Assembly (NCBI GenBank): GCA_041481445.1
Contig: JBGPBV010000094.1
Coordinates: 1 to 26,682 of the forward strand
Reading direction: 5' to 3'
Length of the DNA stretch: 26,682 nucleotides
DNA from: AA29 sp041481445
GTDB lineage: Bacteria; Acidobacteriota; Vicinamibacteria; Fen-336
Below, piece by piece: positions 19,538 through 26,682 of the stretch. Below the pieces are notes generated by a model. That model made no database searches. It was not told the DNA's origin and saw nothing but the letters and a program-made list of their open reading frames with translations. Within the stretch, counting starts at the first letter, position 1; every line of letters begins with the position of its first letter. The translations under genes and the position numbers were made by a program.

Positions 19538-20947
19538 TCAGGCCGTCGCGGGGTCCCGGATCGGCGTGTCGATGCGATGGTCCTTGGTCTCGTGGAGGAA
19601 GAGCCCACCGACCACGAGCGTCATGAGGCTGACCACGATCGGATAGGCCAGGCCGGTGTAGATCGCGCTCTCCCCGAAGCGGGCGCGCACCGACGGCGAG
19701 GTGGTGAGCGCGGTGGCGATCAGCGGGAGGAACCCTCCGAACCAGCCGTTCCCGATGTGGTACGGGAGCGACATCGACGTGTAGCGGATCGAGGTCGGGA
19801 AGAGCTCGACGAGGAAGGCCGCGATGGGCCCGTACACCATCGTCACGTACACCATCTGGAGGAACAGGAGCGCCACCAGGCCGGCGGCGCGCGCCGGGGA
19901 GAGCGCGGTCACCGCCGGCGCCATCTCCGGGTTCGCGAGCGCCTTCATCGCGTGGTAGATCGGCACGTAGGTGAGCGCGGCCAGCAGGCATCCGGCCAGC
20001 ATGATCCTCTTGCGGCCGACGCGGTCGGAGAGGGCGCCGAAGACGAGGAACAGCGGCGTCCCCAGGGCGAGGGCGGCCGCCACCAGCGCATACGAGAGGC
20101 GCCAGTCCAGGTTCAGCGGCCTCTGGAGGAACGTGAGGGCGTAGAACTGGCCCGTGTACCAGATGACGCCCTGGCCGGCGGTGGCCCCGAACAGCGCGAG
20201 CAGCACGTACTTGCGGTTGAGGGAATGGCCGAAGCTCTCCTTGAGCGGGTTCCGGGAGAGGCGGCCCTCGCTCTTGAGGCGCGCGAACAGCGGCGACTCG
20301 CTCATCCGGAGCCGGATGTAGAGCGAGACGGCCAGCAGGACGAACGAGAGCAGGAAGGGCACGCGCCAGCCGAAGGCCTTGAACCGCGCCGCCCCGTAGC
20401 CCAGCCGGCAGACGGCGATGACGCCCAGGGAGAGGAAGAACCCGAGCGTCGCCGTGGTCTGGATGAAGCTCGTGTAGAAGCCGCGGCGGCCGTCCGGCAC
20501 GTGCTCGGCCACGTAGGTGGCGGCGCCGCCGTACTCGCCGCCCAGGGCCAGCCCCTGGATGAGGCGCAGCGTCACCAGGATCGTGGGGGCGAGGAGGCCG
20601 ACGCTCGCGTAGGTGGGAAGGAAGCCGATGCACGCGGTCGAGAGGCCCATGGTGGTCATGGTGACCACGAACGTGTACTTGCGGCCGACGAGGTCGCCCA
20701 CGCGTCCGAACACGACCGCGCCCAGCGGGCGCACGCCGAAGCCGGCGCCGAAGGTGGCCAGGCTGGCCAGGAGGGACGCCCGCTCGTTGCCGGGCGGGAA
20801 GAACAGGTCGCCGAAGAACACGGCAAGCGTGCCGTAGAGGTAGAAGTCGTACCACTCGAAGAGGGTCCCCAGGCTCGAGGCCACGATGACGCGGCGGAGG
20901 TTCGCGGGCGTCCCGGGGTCGGGGACGGCGGGCGCGGGGAGAGCCAT
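19538..20947 (-). CDS. MFS transporter, metabolite:H+ symporter (MHS) type
   Basis: This is a 469-residue integral membrane protein with 12 predicted helices. Major-facilitator motif A is visible as GRVGDLVGRKYTF after the second helix and is echoed in the second half as GALSDRVGRKRIM. The sequences LFEWYDFYLYG near the N-terminus and RLIQGLALGGEYGGAATYVAEH in helix 4 are typical of the MHS subfamily. That subfamily includes carriers for alpha-ketoglutarate, citrate, shikimate, proline/betaine and other acids. The substrate cannot be fixed from sequence. The ATG at 20947 starts MALPAPAVPDP. A GTG at 20968 would add seven residues, and neither has a clear ribosome site. The first helix begins near residue 20 in either case. 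Confidence 0.92.
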   Translation of the reverse strand: MALPAPAVPDPGTPANLRRVIVASSLGTLFEWYDFYLYGTLAVFFGDLFFPPGNERASLLASLATFGAGFGVRPLGAVVFGRVGDLVGRKYTFVVTMTTMGLSTACIGFLPTYASVGLLAPTILVTLRLIQGLALGGEYGGAATYVAEHVPDGRRGFYTSFIQTTATLGFFLSLGVIAVCRLGYGAARFKAFGWRVPFLLSFVLLAVSLYIRLRMSESPLFARLKSEGRLSRNPLKESFGHSLNRKYVLLALFGATAGQGVIWYTGQFYALTFLQRPLNLDWRLSYALVAAALALGTPLFLVFGALSDRVGRKRIMLAGCLLAALTYVPIYHAMKALANPEMAPAVTALSPARAAGLVALLFLQMVYVTMVYGPIAAFLVELFPTSIRYTSMSLPYHIGNGWFGGFLPLIATALTTSPSVRARFGESAIYTGLAYPIVVSLMTLVVGGLFLHETKDHRIDTPIRDPATA

Positions 20948-21027
20948 GAGGTGCGGACGGTCCCACACGTCGCTGTCGCCGTCAACGGGTGCGGCCTCGA
21001 AGGCACGACTTGACGCCGGGCCCGCCG

Positions 21028-21948
21028 GTGATCGATCGTGGCCGTGTGGGCGCCCTGCGCGTGATCGGCGGCGCGGTCCTGGGCCTGGTCGCGTTGGCCG
21101 CTCTCGCTCTCCTCCTGCCGTCCCTCAAGGAAGGCTACGGGCGGGAGGAGCTCGGGCAATTCGCCGCCATCGCGATCGGCCTGGCCGTCCTCGCCGCCGG
21201 CTGGTGGCTCCTGAACCGCGAGGGGCATCGCGGCGCGGCCGCCACCGGCGTGGCCCTGCTCGCCGTGCCGCTCCTCATATACGCCGGCCTGGCCGCCCAG
21301 ATCGCGGTCAACGGCTGGCGCGCGCGCCGGCTCGCCCGTACCGTACGGGTCGCCGCGATCCGGCAGACCGATCTTCGCTGGCCGGGGATCGCGGAGCCCG
21401 TGGGCGTACGCGTGGAGATCGAGCTCGATCAAGCCGTGGGCCTCGTCGGCAACCTGTTCGCCCCGAAAGTCGTCATGGGGGTGGACCCGCGGCCGACCGC
21501 GGACGACTACTTCTCGATCCAGTACCGCGAGGGGCCCGTGCTCACCGTGCCGCTGCTCGACCTGGAGGCGCAGCCTCCGCGGGACGTGCTCGCGCGTCCG
21601 GGACCGACGCGGCTGGTCTACGACCTCCTGCCGTCGACGGTGAGCCGGCGGGACGGGGAGATGGTCTGCCTCGAGACCGCCTTCGCCGAGGCCTCCCCGC
21701 GGGCCAGCCGGCAAGGCTCGCACCTCGGCGCCTCCTGGCTCTTCGCGGCGCCCGGGGGGATCATCGTGGACCTCAGCGCGCCGCTCACGGACGCGCTCCG
21801 GCGCATGAGCGCCCTCGAAGGACGGCCGGCGGCCTGGGACGCCATGATGCGCGCCGTGAGCCCGGACCGCCTGTCCCTCGCCGGCTACCAGCCGTGCGCG
21901 TCCTCCCGGCCCGGCGTGCGCGGACGCTGCGTCTGCCGCCCCGCGTAA
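21028..21948 (+). CDS. hypothetical membrane protein
   Basis: I do not recognise this protein of about 306 residues. It has three hydrophobic helices near the N-terminus (about residues 9-32, 44-62 and 70-94), then a soluble region of about 200 residues with mixed strands. A cysteine-containing C-terminal tail (RCVCRPA) stands out. The frame can start at the GTG at 20989, 21028 or 21046. I chose 21028 because the membrane-protein-like N-terminus (IDRGRVGALRVIGG) begins there, but no ribosome site decides it. It is divergent from the MFS transporter gene and lies just upstream of the efflux operon on the same strand, 62 bases before the MarR start. The topology is clear, and I assign no function. 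Confidence 0.65.
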   Translation: MIDRGRVGALRVIGGAVLGLVALAALALLLPSLKEGYGREELGQFAAIAIGLAVLAAGWWLLNREGHRGAAATGVALLAVPLLIYAGLAAQIAVNGWRARRLARTVRVAAIRQTDLRWPGIAEPVGVRVEIELDQAVGLVGNLFAPKVVMGVDPRPTADDYFSIQYREGPVLTVPLLDLEAQPPRDVLARPGPTRLVYDLLPSTVSRRDGEMVCLETAFAEASPRASRQGSHLGASWLFAAPGGIIVDLSAPLTDALRRMSALEGRPAAWDAMMRAVSPDRLSLAGYQPCASSRPGVRGRCVCRPA

Positions 21949-21963
21949 AAAGATGTTCCGCCG

Positions 21964-21992
21964 TCGATTTCACGGCCGGCAGCCGCTATTAT
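21964..21992 (+). promoter_or_regulatory. promoter and possible operator of the efflux operon
   Basis: TATTAT at 21987-21992 (five of six -10 matches) is preceded, after 17 bases, by TCGATT (weak -35). The predicted transcript starts about 12 bases before the MarR TTG codon. An inverted repeat, GCCGT-7-ACGGC at 21960-21976, overlaps the -35 region and could be where the MarR protein binds its own promoter. This is the most AT-rich stretch nearby. Confidence 0.45.
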
Positions 21993-22010
21993 TCGTTTCC
22001 GGAGCAATTG

Positions 22011-22457
22011 TTGTCGAAGCAAGAATCTCTGGGCCGCCTCATCGCGGTGGCGCGCCGGCGGCTCAAGCAGACGGTGGGGCGCCGGGTGGCCGGCCACGGG
22101 CTGAGCGCGCAGCAGTTCTGGGTGCTGGTGCACCTCGACGAGGCGGACGAGCCGGCGTTGTGCGTCGTGTGCGACGCCCTGCGCATCGACGCCCCCACCG
22201 CCTCCCGCATCGTGGCCGCCCTCTCCCGCCGCGGCCTGGTGCGCGCGGGAGAGGACCCCGCCGACCGGCGCCGGGCTCGGCTGAAGCTGACCGCGGGGGG
22301 CCGTGCCCTCGCCCGCGAGCTGCAGCCGCTGGCCGCGGAGTTCCGCGCCGCGGTGGAGCGAGACCTCTCCCGCCGTGAGGCCCTCGAGCTGCGCCGCCTC
22401 CTGAAGAAGGTGATCGCGGGCCTCGACCGTTACGACGCCGAAGGAGCCACTTCATGA
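22011..22457 (+). CDS. MarR-family transcriptional regulator of the efflux operon
   Basis: This is a 148-residue winged-helix regulator. Such proteins bind DNA as dimers and release it on contact with phenolic or lipophilic compounds. The DNA-binding part is visible: LSAQQFWVLVHL (helix 2), a recognition helix at about 61-74 (PTASRIVAALSRRGLV) and the wing EDPADRRRARLKLT at 81-94, with the conserved D-x-R pattern. The start is TTG at 22011, placed by GGAG at 22001-22004 with 6 bases of spacing. A neighbouring TTG at 22008 is too close. Its stop overlaps the adaptor ATG by four bases (ATGA). It most likely represses the pump operon, itself included. This is inferred from position. Confidence 0.88.
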   Translation: MSKQESLGRLIAVARRRLKQTVGRRVAGHGLSAQQFWVLVHLDEADEPALCVVCDALRIDAPTASRIVAALSRRGLVRAGEDPADRRRARLKLTAGGRALARELQPLAAEFRAAVERDLSRREALELRRLLKKVIAGLDRYDAEGATS

Positions 22458-23581
22458 AGTCCCCCGCCCCCCTCGCCGCTCTCGCCCTCGCCGCCGCCGC
22501 CGGCGGCTGCTCGCGCTCCTCCGCGGCCGCCAACCGCGCCGCCAGCCCGCCCCCCGTCCCCGTGACGGTGGACCAGGCGCGCGTGGCCAGCGTGCCCGAC
22601 CGCCTCGACGCCATCGGCTCCGTCGAGGCCTACGAGACGGTGTCGGTGAAGGCGCAGGCGGCGGGCCAGATCGTGGGCGTGCGGTTCGCGGAGGGCGCCG
22701 ACGTGCGCGCGGGCGACCTCCTGTTCCAGATCGACGCGCGCCCGTACCAGGCCGCGCTGTCCCAGGCCCGGGCGACCCTGGCCCGCGACCAGGCCCAGGC
22801 CAGCAACGCGGCCGCCGACGCCGTCCGCGCCGATGCGTTGTTCAAGGAGGGCGTGCTCTCCAAGGAGCTTCACGACCAGTCGCTGGCCACCGACCAGTCG
22901 CAGCGCGCGACGGTGGCGGCAGACGAGGCGGCGGTGGAGAACGCGCGCCTCAACCTCGCCTACACGGAGATCCGGGCCCCGATCGGCGGGCGCACGGGCA
23001 GCGTGCTCGTGCACGAGGGCAACGTGGTCAAGGCGGTGGACGGCAGCGCGCTCGTCGTCATCAACCGCGTCGATCCCATCTACGTCAGCTTCGCCGTCCC
23101 CGAGAAGCATCTGGCCGCCATCCGCGCCGCCCAGGCGCGGCAGGCCCTCGGGGTCGAAGCCCTGGCCGCGGGCGACCCCGCGGCCCCTCCCGCCGGCCGC
23201 GTCACCTTCATCGACAACCAGGTGGACGCCACCAGCGGGACCATCCGCCTCAAGGCCACGTTCGCCAACGCGAGTGGACGCCTCTGGCCCGGCCAGTTCG
23301 TGACCGCGCGCCTCACGTTGGGCGAGCGCGAGGGCGTGGTGGTCGTGCCCGCCGGCGCCGTGCAGACGGGACAGCAGGGCAGCTACGCGTTCGTGGTCAA
23401 GCCCGACCACACGGTCGAGCAGCGCCCGATCGCGGCCGAGCCCGCCACGGACCAGGGCGCGATCGTGACGCGCGGCATCGCGGCGGGGGAGACGGTCGTC
23501 GTGGACGGACAGATGGCGCTCGTGCCCGGAGCGCGGGTGCAGGCCAGGGCGGCGGCGGGCGCGGCCGGAGAGCACCGGTGA
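22454..23581 (+). CDS. RND efflux periplasmic adaptor (membrane fusion protein, lipoprotein)
   Basis: This is a 375-residue HlyD/AcrA-type adaptor that links an inner-membrane RND pump to an outer-membrane channel. The lipoprotein signal ends GGC, with the acceptor cysteine at residue 19, as in AcrA and MexA. Family landmarks in order are: the first barrel-sandwich strand set (VSVKAQAAGQIVGVRFAEGADV), the helical hairpin (about 95-160), the second lipoyl half (YTEIRAPIGGRTGSVLVHEGNVV) and the beta-barrel with its FIDNQVDATSGTIRLKATF signature (about 253-271). A C-terminal membrane-proximal domain follows. It overlaps the regulator upstream (ATGA) and the pump downstream (GTGA), so the three proteins should be made in step. 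The substrate is unknown; MdtA-like is the closest type I recognise. Confidence 0.93.
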   Translation: MKSPAPLAALALAAAAGGCSRSSAAANRAASPPPVPVTVDQARVASVPDRLDAIGSVEAYETVSVKAQAAGQIVGVRFAEGADVRAGDLLFQIDARPYQAALSQARATLARDQAQASNAAADAVRADALFKEGVLSKELHDQSLATDQSQRATVAADEAAVENARLNLAYTEIRAPIGGRTGSVLVHEGNVVKAVDGSALVVINRVDPIYVSFAVPEKHLAAIRAAQARQALGVEALAAGDPAAPPAGRVTFIDNQVDATSGTIRLKATFANASGRLWPGQFVTARLTLGEREGVVVVPAGAVQTGQQGSYAFVVKPDHTVEQRPIAAEPATDQGAIVTRGIAAGETVVVDGQMALVPGARVQARAAAGAAGEHR

Positions 23582-26500
23582 GCATCGCCGAAGGCTTCAT
23601 CCGGCGTCCCATCGCCACCACCCTGGTGATGGCGGCCATCCTCGTCTTCGGCCTCTTCGCCTACACGCAGCTCCCGGTGAGCGACCTGCCCAACGTGGAC
23701 TTCCCCACGATCCAGGTCAGCGCGAGCCTCCCCGGAGCGAACCCGGACACGATGGCGGCGGCGGTGGCCACGCCGCTCGAGCGCCAGTTCTCGACCATCG
23801 CCGGCCTGGACAGCATGACCTCGGTGAACGCGCTCGGGCTGAGCAACATCACGCTGCAGTTCAACCTCGCCCGCGACATCGACGCCGCCGCCCAGGACGT
23901 CCAGGCCGCGATCGCCAAGGCGGCCCGCCAGCTCCCGCCCGACATGCCGGCGCCGCCCTCCTACCAGAAGGTGAACCCGGCCGACCAGCCGGTGCTCTTC
24001 CTGGCCCTGAGCTCCCCCACCCTGCCCCTGTCCAAGGTGGACGAGTACGCGGAGACGCTGCTGGCCCAGCGCATCTCGACGGTCAGCGGCGTGGCCCAGG
24101 TGACGGTGAACGGCTCGCAGAAGTACGCGGTGCGCCTGCAGCTCGACCCCCGCGCCCTGGCCGCGCGCCGCCTGGGCATCGACGAGGTCGTCGCCGCCGT
24201 CCAGAGCGCGAACGTGAACCTGCCCACGGGCAGCCTCAACGGCCGCGAGAACGCCCTGACCATCCAGGCCAACGGCCAGCTCACCAGCGCCGCCGCCTAC
24301 GCGCCCCTGGTGGTGGCCTACCGCAACGGCGCTCCCGTGCGCCTGAGCGATCTCGGACGCGCGGTGGACGGGGTCGAGAACGACAAGATCGCGAGCTGGT
24401 TCAACGGCACCCGCGCCATCGTGCTCAGCATCCAGCGCCAGCCGGGGACGAACACGGTCGAGGTGGTGGACGCGGTCAAGGCCCTGCTGCCGTCGTTCAA
24501 GTCGCAGATGCCGGCCTCGGTGAGCCTCGAGGTCCTGATCGACCGGTCGCAGTCCATCCGCGAGTCGGTGGCGGACGTGAAGTTCACGCTGCTCCTGACC
24601 ATCGCCCTGGTGGTGATGGTGATCTTCCTGTTCCTGCGCAACCTGTCCGCCACCGTGATCCCGAGCCTGGCCCTGCCCATGTCGATCGTGGGGACGTTCG
24701 CGGTGATGGCCCTGCTCGGCTACAGCCTGGACAACCTCTCGCTGATGGCGCTGACCCTGTCCGTCGGCTTCGTCGTCGACGACGCGATCGTCATGCTCGA
24801 GAACATCGTGCGCCACCTGGAGCAGGGGGAGCGGCCCCTGGAGGCGGCCCTGGCCGGCTCGCGCGAGATCGGCTTCACCATCGTCTCCATGACCATCTCG
24901 CTGGTGGCGGTGTTCCTGCCCGTCCTGTTCATGGGCGGCCTGCTCGGCCGCCTCCTGCACGAGTTCGCGGTCACCATCGCCGCCTCCATCCTGGTCTCCG
25001 GGTTCGTGTCGCTCAGCCTGACCCCCATGCTGTGCAGCCGCTTCCTCAAGGCCCCCGGCCACCAGCGGCACGGGCGGCTCTACCAGGCCTCCGAGCGTGT
25101 CTTCGAGGGCGCGCGCGCCCTCTACGACCGCTCGCTGCGCCGGGTGCTGGCCCACCCGCGCCTCACCCTCGCGGTGTCCCTGGCCACGGTCGTGCTGACG
25201 GGCTGGCTCTTCCACGTCATGCCGACGGGCTTCCTCCCCAGCGACGACCTGGGCCAGATCTTCGCCATCACGGAGGGCCCGCAGGGCATCTCCTTCGAGT
25301 CGATGGCCGAGCACCAGCAGGCGGTGGCGCGCATCATCGGGGCCGACCCCAACGTCGAGGCCTACATGTCGAGCATCGGGGCCAGCGGCCCCAACGCCAC
25401 CGCCAACTCCGGCCGCGTCTTCGCCCGTCTCAAGCCGCGCTCGGAGCGCAGGCTCTCCGCGGACGAGGTCATCGAGGAGCTGCGGCCGAAGCTGGCCCAG
25501 GTCACCGGCATCCGCGCCTTCGTGCAGAACCCGCCCCCCATCCGCATCGGCGGCTCCCTCACCAAGAGCCTGTACCAGTTCACGCTCCAGGGCCCGGACA
25601 CCGACGAGCTGTACCGCGTGGCCCCGCAGCTCGAGGCGAGGCTCAACGCCCTGCCCAGCCTGCAGGACGTCACCACCGACCTCCAGATCCGCAACCCGGA
25701 GCTGGACGTCGTGGTCGACCGTGACCGCGCGGTCGCCCTCGGCGTGACCGCCCAGCAGGTCGAGGACGCGCTCTTCACCGCCTTCGGCACCCGCCAGGTC
25801 TCGACCATCTACGCGCCCACCGACGAGTACCGCGTGATCATGGAGCTGCAGCCGGAGGACCAGCGCGATCCGAGCTCGCTGAGCAAGCTCTACATCCGGT
25901 CCTCGAGCGGCAACCTGGTCCCGCTCGAGGTCACGTCGAAGATGGTGCCCGGCGTCGGCGTCACGACCGTCAACCACGTCGGCCAGCTCCCGGCGGTGAC
26001 GATCTCGTTCAACCTCAAGCCGGGGGTCGCGCTGAGCGAGGCGGTGGACGCCGTGCAGCGCGAGGCCCGCGAGGTCCTGCCGCCGTCGATCGCCACCAGC
26101 TTCCAGGGGGCGGCCCAGGCCTTCCAGTCCTCGTCGAAGGGGCTCGGCGCCCTGCTCGTCCTGGCCGTGCTCGTCATCTACATCGTGCTCGGCATCCTCT
26201 ACGAGAGCTTCCTGCACCCGATCACGATCCTGTCCGGCCTGCCCTCCGCGGGCATGGGCGCGCTGCTCACCCTGATGGCCTTCGGCAAGGCCGTGGACAT
26301 CTACGCGTTCGTCGGGATCATCATGCTCGTCGGCATCGTCAAGAAGAACGCGATCATGATGATCGACTTCGCGCTGGAGGCGCAGCGCAAGGAGGGCAAG
26401 CCGCCCGCCCAGGCCATCTACGAGGGCTGCCTGGTGCGCTTCCGCCCGATCATGATGACGACGCTGGCCGCCCTCATGGGCACCCTGCCCATCGCGGTCG

Positions 26501-26682
26501 GCTTCGGGGCGGGCGCGGAGTCACGGCGCGCGCTCGGCCTGGCCGTGGTCGGCGGCCTCCTCTTCTCGCAGCTCCTCACCCTCTACATCACGCCCGTGAT
26601 CTACACGTACCTGGAGTCGTTCCACGGCTGGCTGCGCCGCCGCAAGCGGCCGGGCGGGATGCACGTCGCGCAGGAGACGGAG
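23578..26682 (+). CDS. RND multidrug efflux pump, HAE-1 family (3' end cut by window)
   Basis: The window holds 1035 residues without a stop, close to the usual 1030-1070 for the family, so little is missing. It starts GTG (MSIAEGFIRRPIATTLVMAA), overlapping the adaptor stop. The twelve-helix, two-large-loop RND layout is evident: helix 1 at about 11-28, a periplasmic loop with the porter and docking parts, helices 2-6, helix 7, a second loop, and helices 8-12. The proton-relay residues are D401 and D402 (GFVVDDAIVMLEN, helix 4) and K923 (GIVKKNAIMMIDF, helix 10), equal to AcrB D407, D408 and K940. It should export hydrophobic compounds by proton antiport. It is closest to the MdtB/MdtC/AcrB type. 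The drug range is unknown. A long antisense open frame lies within it and is not a gene. Confidence 0.94.
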   Translation, partial: MSIAEGFIRRPIATTLVMAAILVFGLFAYTQLPVSDLPNVDFPTIQVSASLPGANPDTMAAAVATPLERQFSTIAGLDSMTSVNALGLSNITLQFNLARDIDAAAQDVQAAIAKAARQLPPDMPAPPSYQKVNPADQPVLFLALSSPTLPLSKVDEYAETLLAQRISTVSGVAQVTVNGSQKYAVRLQLDPRALAARRLGIDEVVAAVQSANVNLPTGSLNGRENALTIQANGQLTSAAAYAPLVVAYRNGAPVRLSDLGRAVDGVENDKIASWFNGTRAIVLSIQRQPGTNTVEVVDAVKALLPSFKSQMPASVSLEVLIDRSQSIRESVADVKFTLLLTIALVVMVIFLFLRNLSATVIPSLALPMSIVGTFAVMALLGYSLDNLSLMALTLSVGFVVDDAIVMLENIVRHLEQGERPLEAALAGSREIGFTIVSMTISLVAVFLPVLFMGGLLGRLLHEFAVTIAASILVSGFVSLSLTPMLCSRFLKAPGHQRHGRLYQASERVFEGARALYDRSLRRVLAHPRLTLAVSLATVVLTGWLFHVMPTGFLPSDDLGQIFAITEGPQGISFESMAEHQQAVARIIGADPNVEAYMSSIGASGPNATANSGRVFARLKPRSERRLSADEVIEELRPKLAQVTGIRAFVQNPPPIRIGGSLTKSLYQFTLQGPDTDELYRVAPQLEARLNALPSLQDVTTDLQIRNPELDVVVDRDRAVALGVTAQQVEDALFTAFGTRQVSTIYAPTDEYRVIMELQPEDQRDPSSLSKLYIRSSSGNLVPLEVTSKMVPGVGVTTVNHVGQLPAVTISFNLKPGVALSEAVDAVQREAREVLPPSIATSFQGAAQAFQSSSKGLGALLVLAVLVIYIVLGILYESFLHPITILSGLPSAGMGALLTLMAFGKAVDIYAFVGIIMLVGIVKKNAIMMIDFALEAQRKEGKPPAQAIYEGCLVRFRPIMMTTLAALMGTLPIAVGFGAGAESRRALGLAVVGGLLFSQLLTLYITPVIYTYLESFHGWLRRRKRPGGMHVAQETE

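Noticed and set aside
23383..26217. 944-codon open frame on the minus strand across the RND pump gene
   Set aside because: It is antisense to a clearly conserved pump. Its product is rich in R, H, G, E and D with no fold or family motif, which is typical of a shadow frame in very GC-rich coding DNA.

Overview
The window is a very GC-rich, tightly packed bacterial chromosome segment with about 21 protein genes on both strands. I see no tRNA, rRNA, CRISPR array, insertion sequence or phage gene, and no gene-free stretch longer than about 200 bases. The mix of genes fits a soil-type Gram-negative bacterium and most resembles Acidobacteriota: a TolB-like/TPR protein with a kinase-type leader, a lipoprotein with a TonB C-terminal-like domain, DUF1080 and serine-hydrolase secreted proteins, separate LigD-type polymerase and ligase genes, and a tripartite RND efflux operon. 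This placement is an inference from gene content and composition only.

Bases 1-2323 are less GC-rich (34-37 G+C per 60 in three hand-counted lines) than the following DNA (44-47 per 60 in two counted lines). They hold a cupin, two exported or membrane-anchored unknowns, and a methyltransferase with features of the trimethylguanosine-synthase family. Bases 2381-6251 hold the most unusual arrangement. Two single-nucleotidyltransferase-domain GlnE-like genes face each other end to end. One resembles the adenylyl-removase half of GlnE. The other resembles the adenylyl-transferase half and carries two ACT-like domains in front. Their stop codons lie in one shared palindrome.

Bases 6297-12300 are rich in DNA-repair genes: a stand-alone LigD-type primase/polymerase with a C-terminal extension, then (after an NmrA-like reductase and a phytanoyl-CoA-dioxygenase-like gene) a minus-strand run of exonuclease III, ATP-dependent DNA ligase and a membrane diguanylate cyclase. 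The ligase and cyclase overlap by ATGA. No Ku gene is in the window. A second exonuclease III at 16241-17068 ends in a possible beta-clamp-binding peptide.

Bases 12329-21948 hold a TolB-like/TPR membrane protein that lacks the kinase domain usually found with that layout, a secreted beta-lactamase-fold serine hydrolase, an alpha/beta hydrolase, a secreted DUF1080 protein, a lipoprotein with a TonB C-terminal-like domain, an MHS-type MFS transporter and a membrane protein of unknown function.

Bases 22011 to the end form a compact efflux operon: a MarR-type regulator starting at TTG, an RND periplasmic adaptor and an RND pump, joined by ATGA and GTGA overlaps. The pump gene runs off the end of the window, so any outer-membrane channel gene would lie beyond it.
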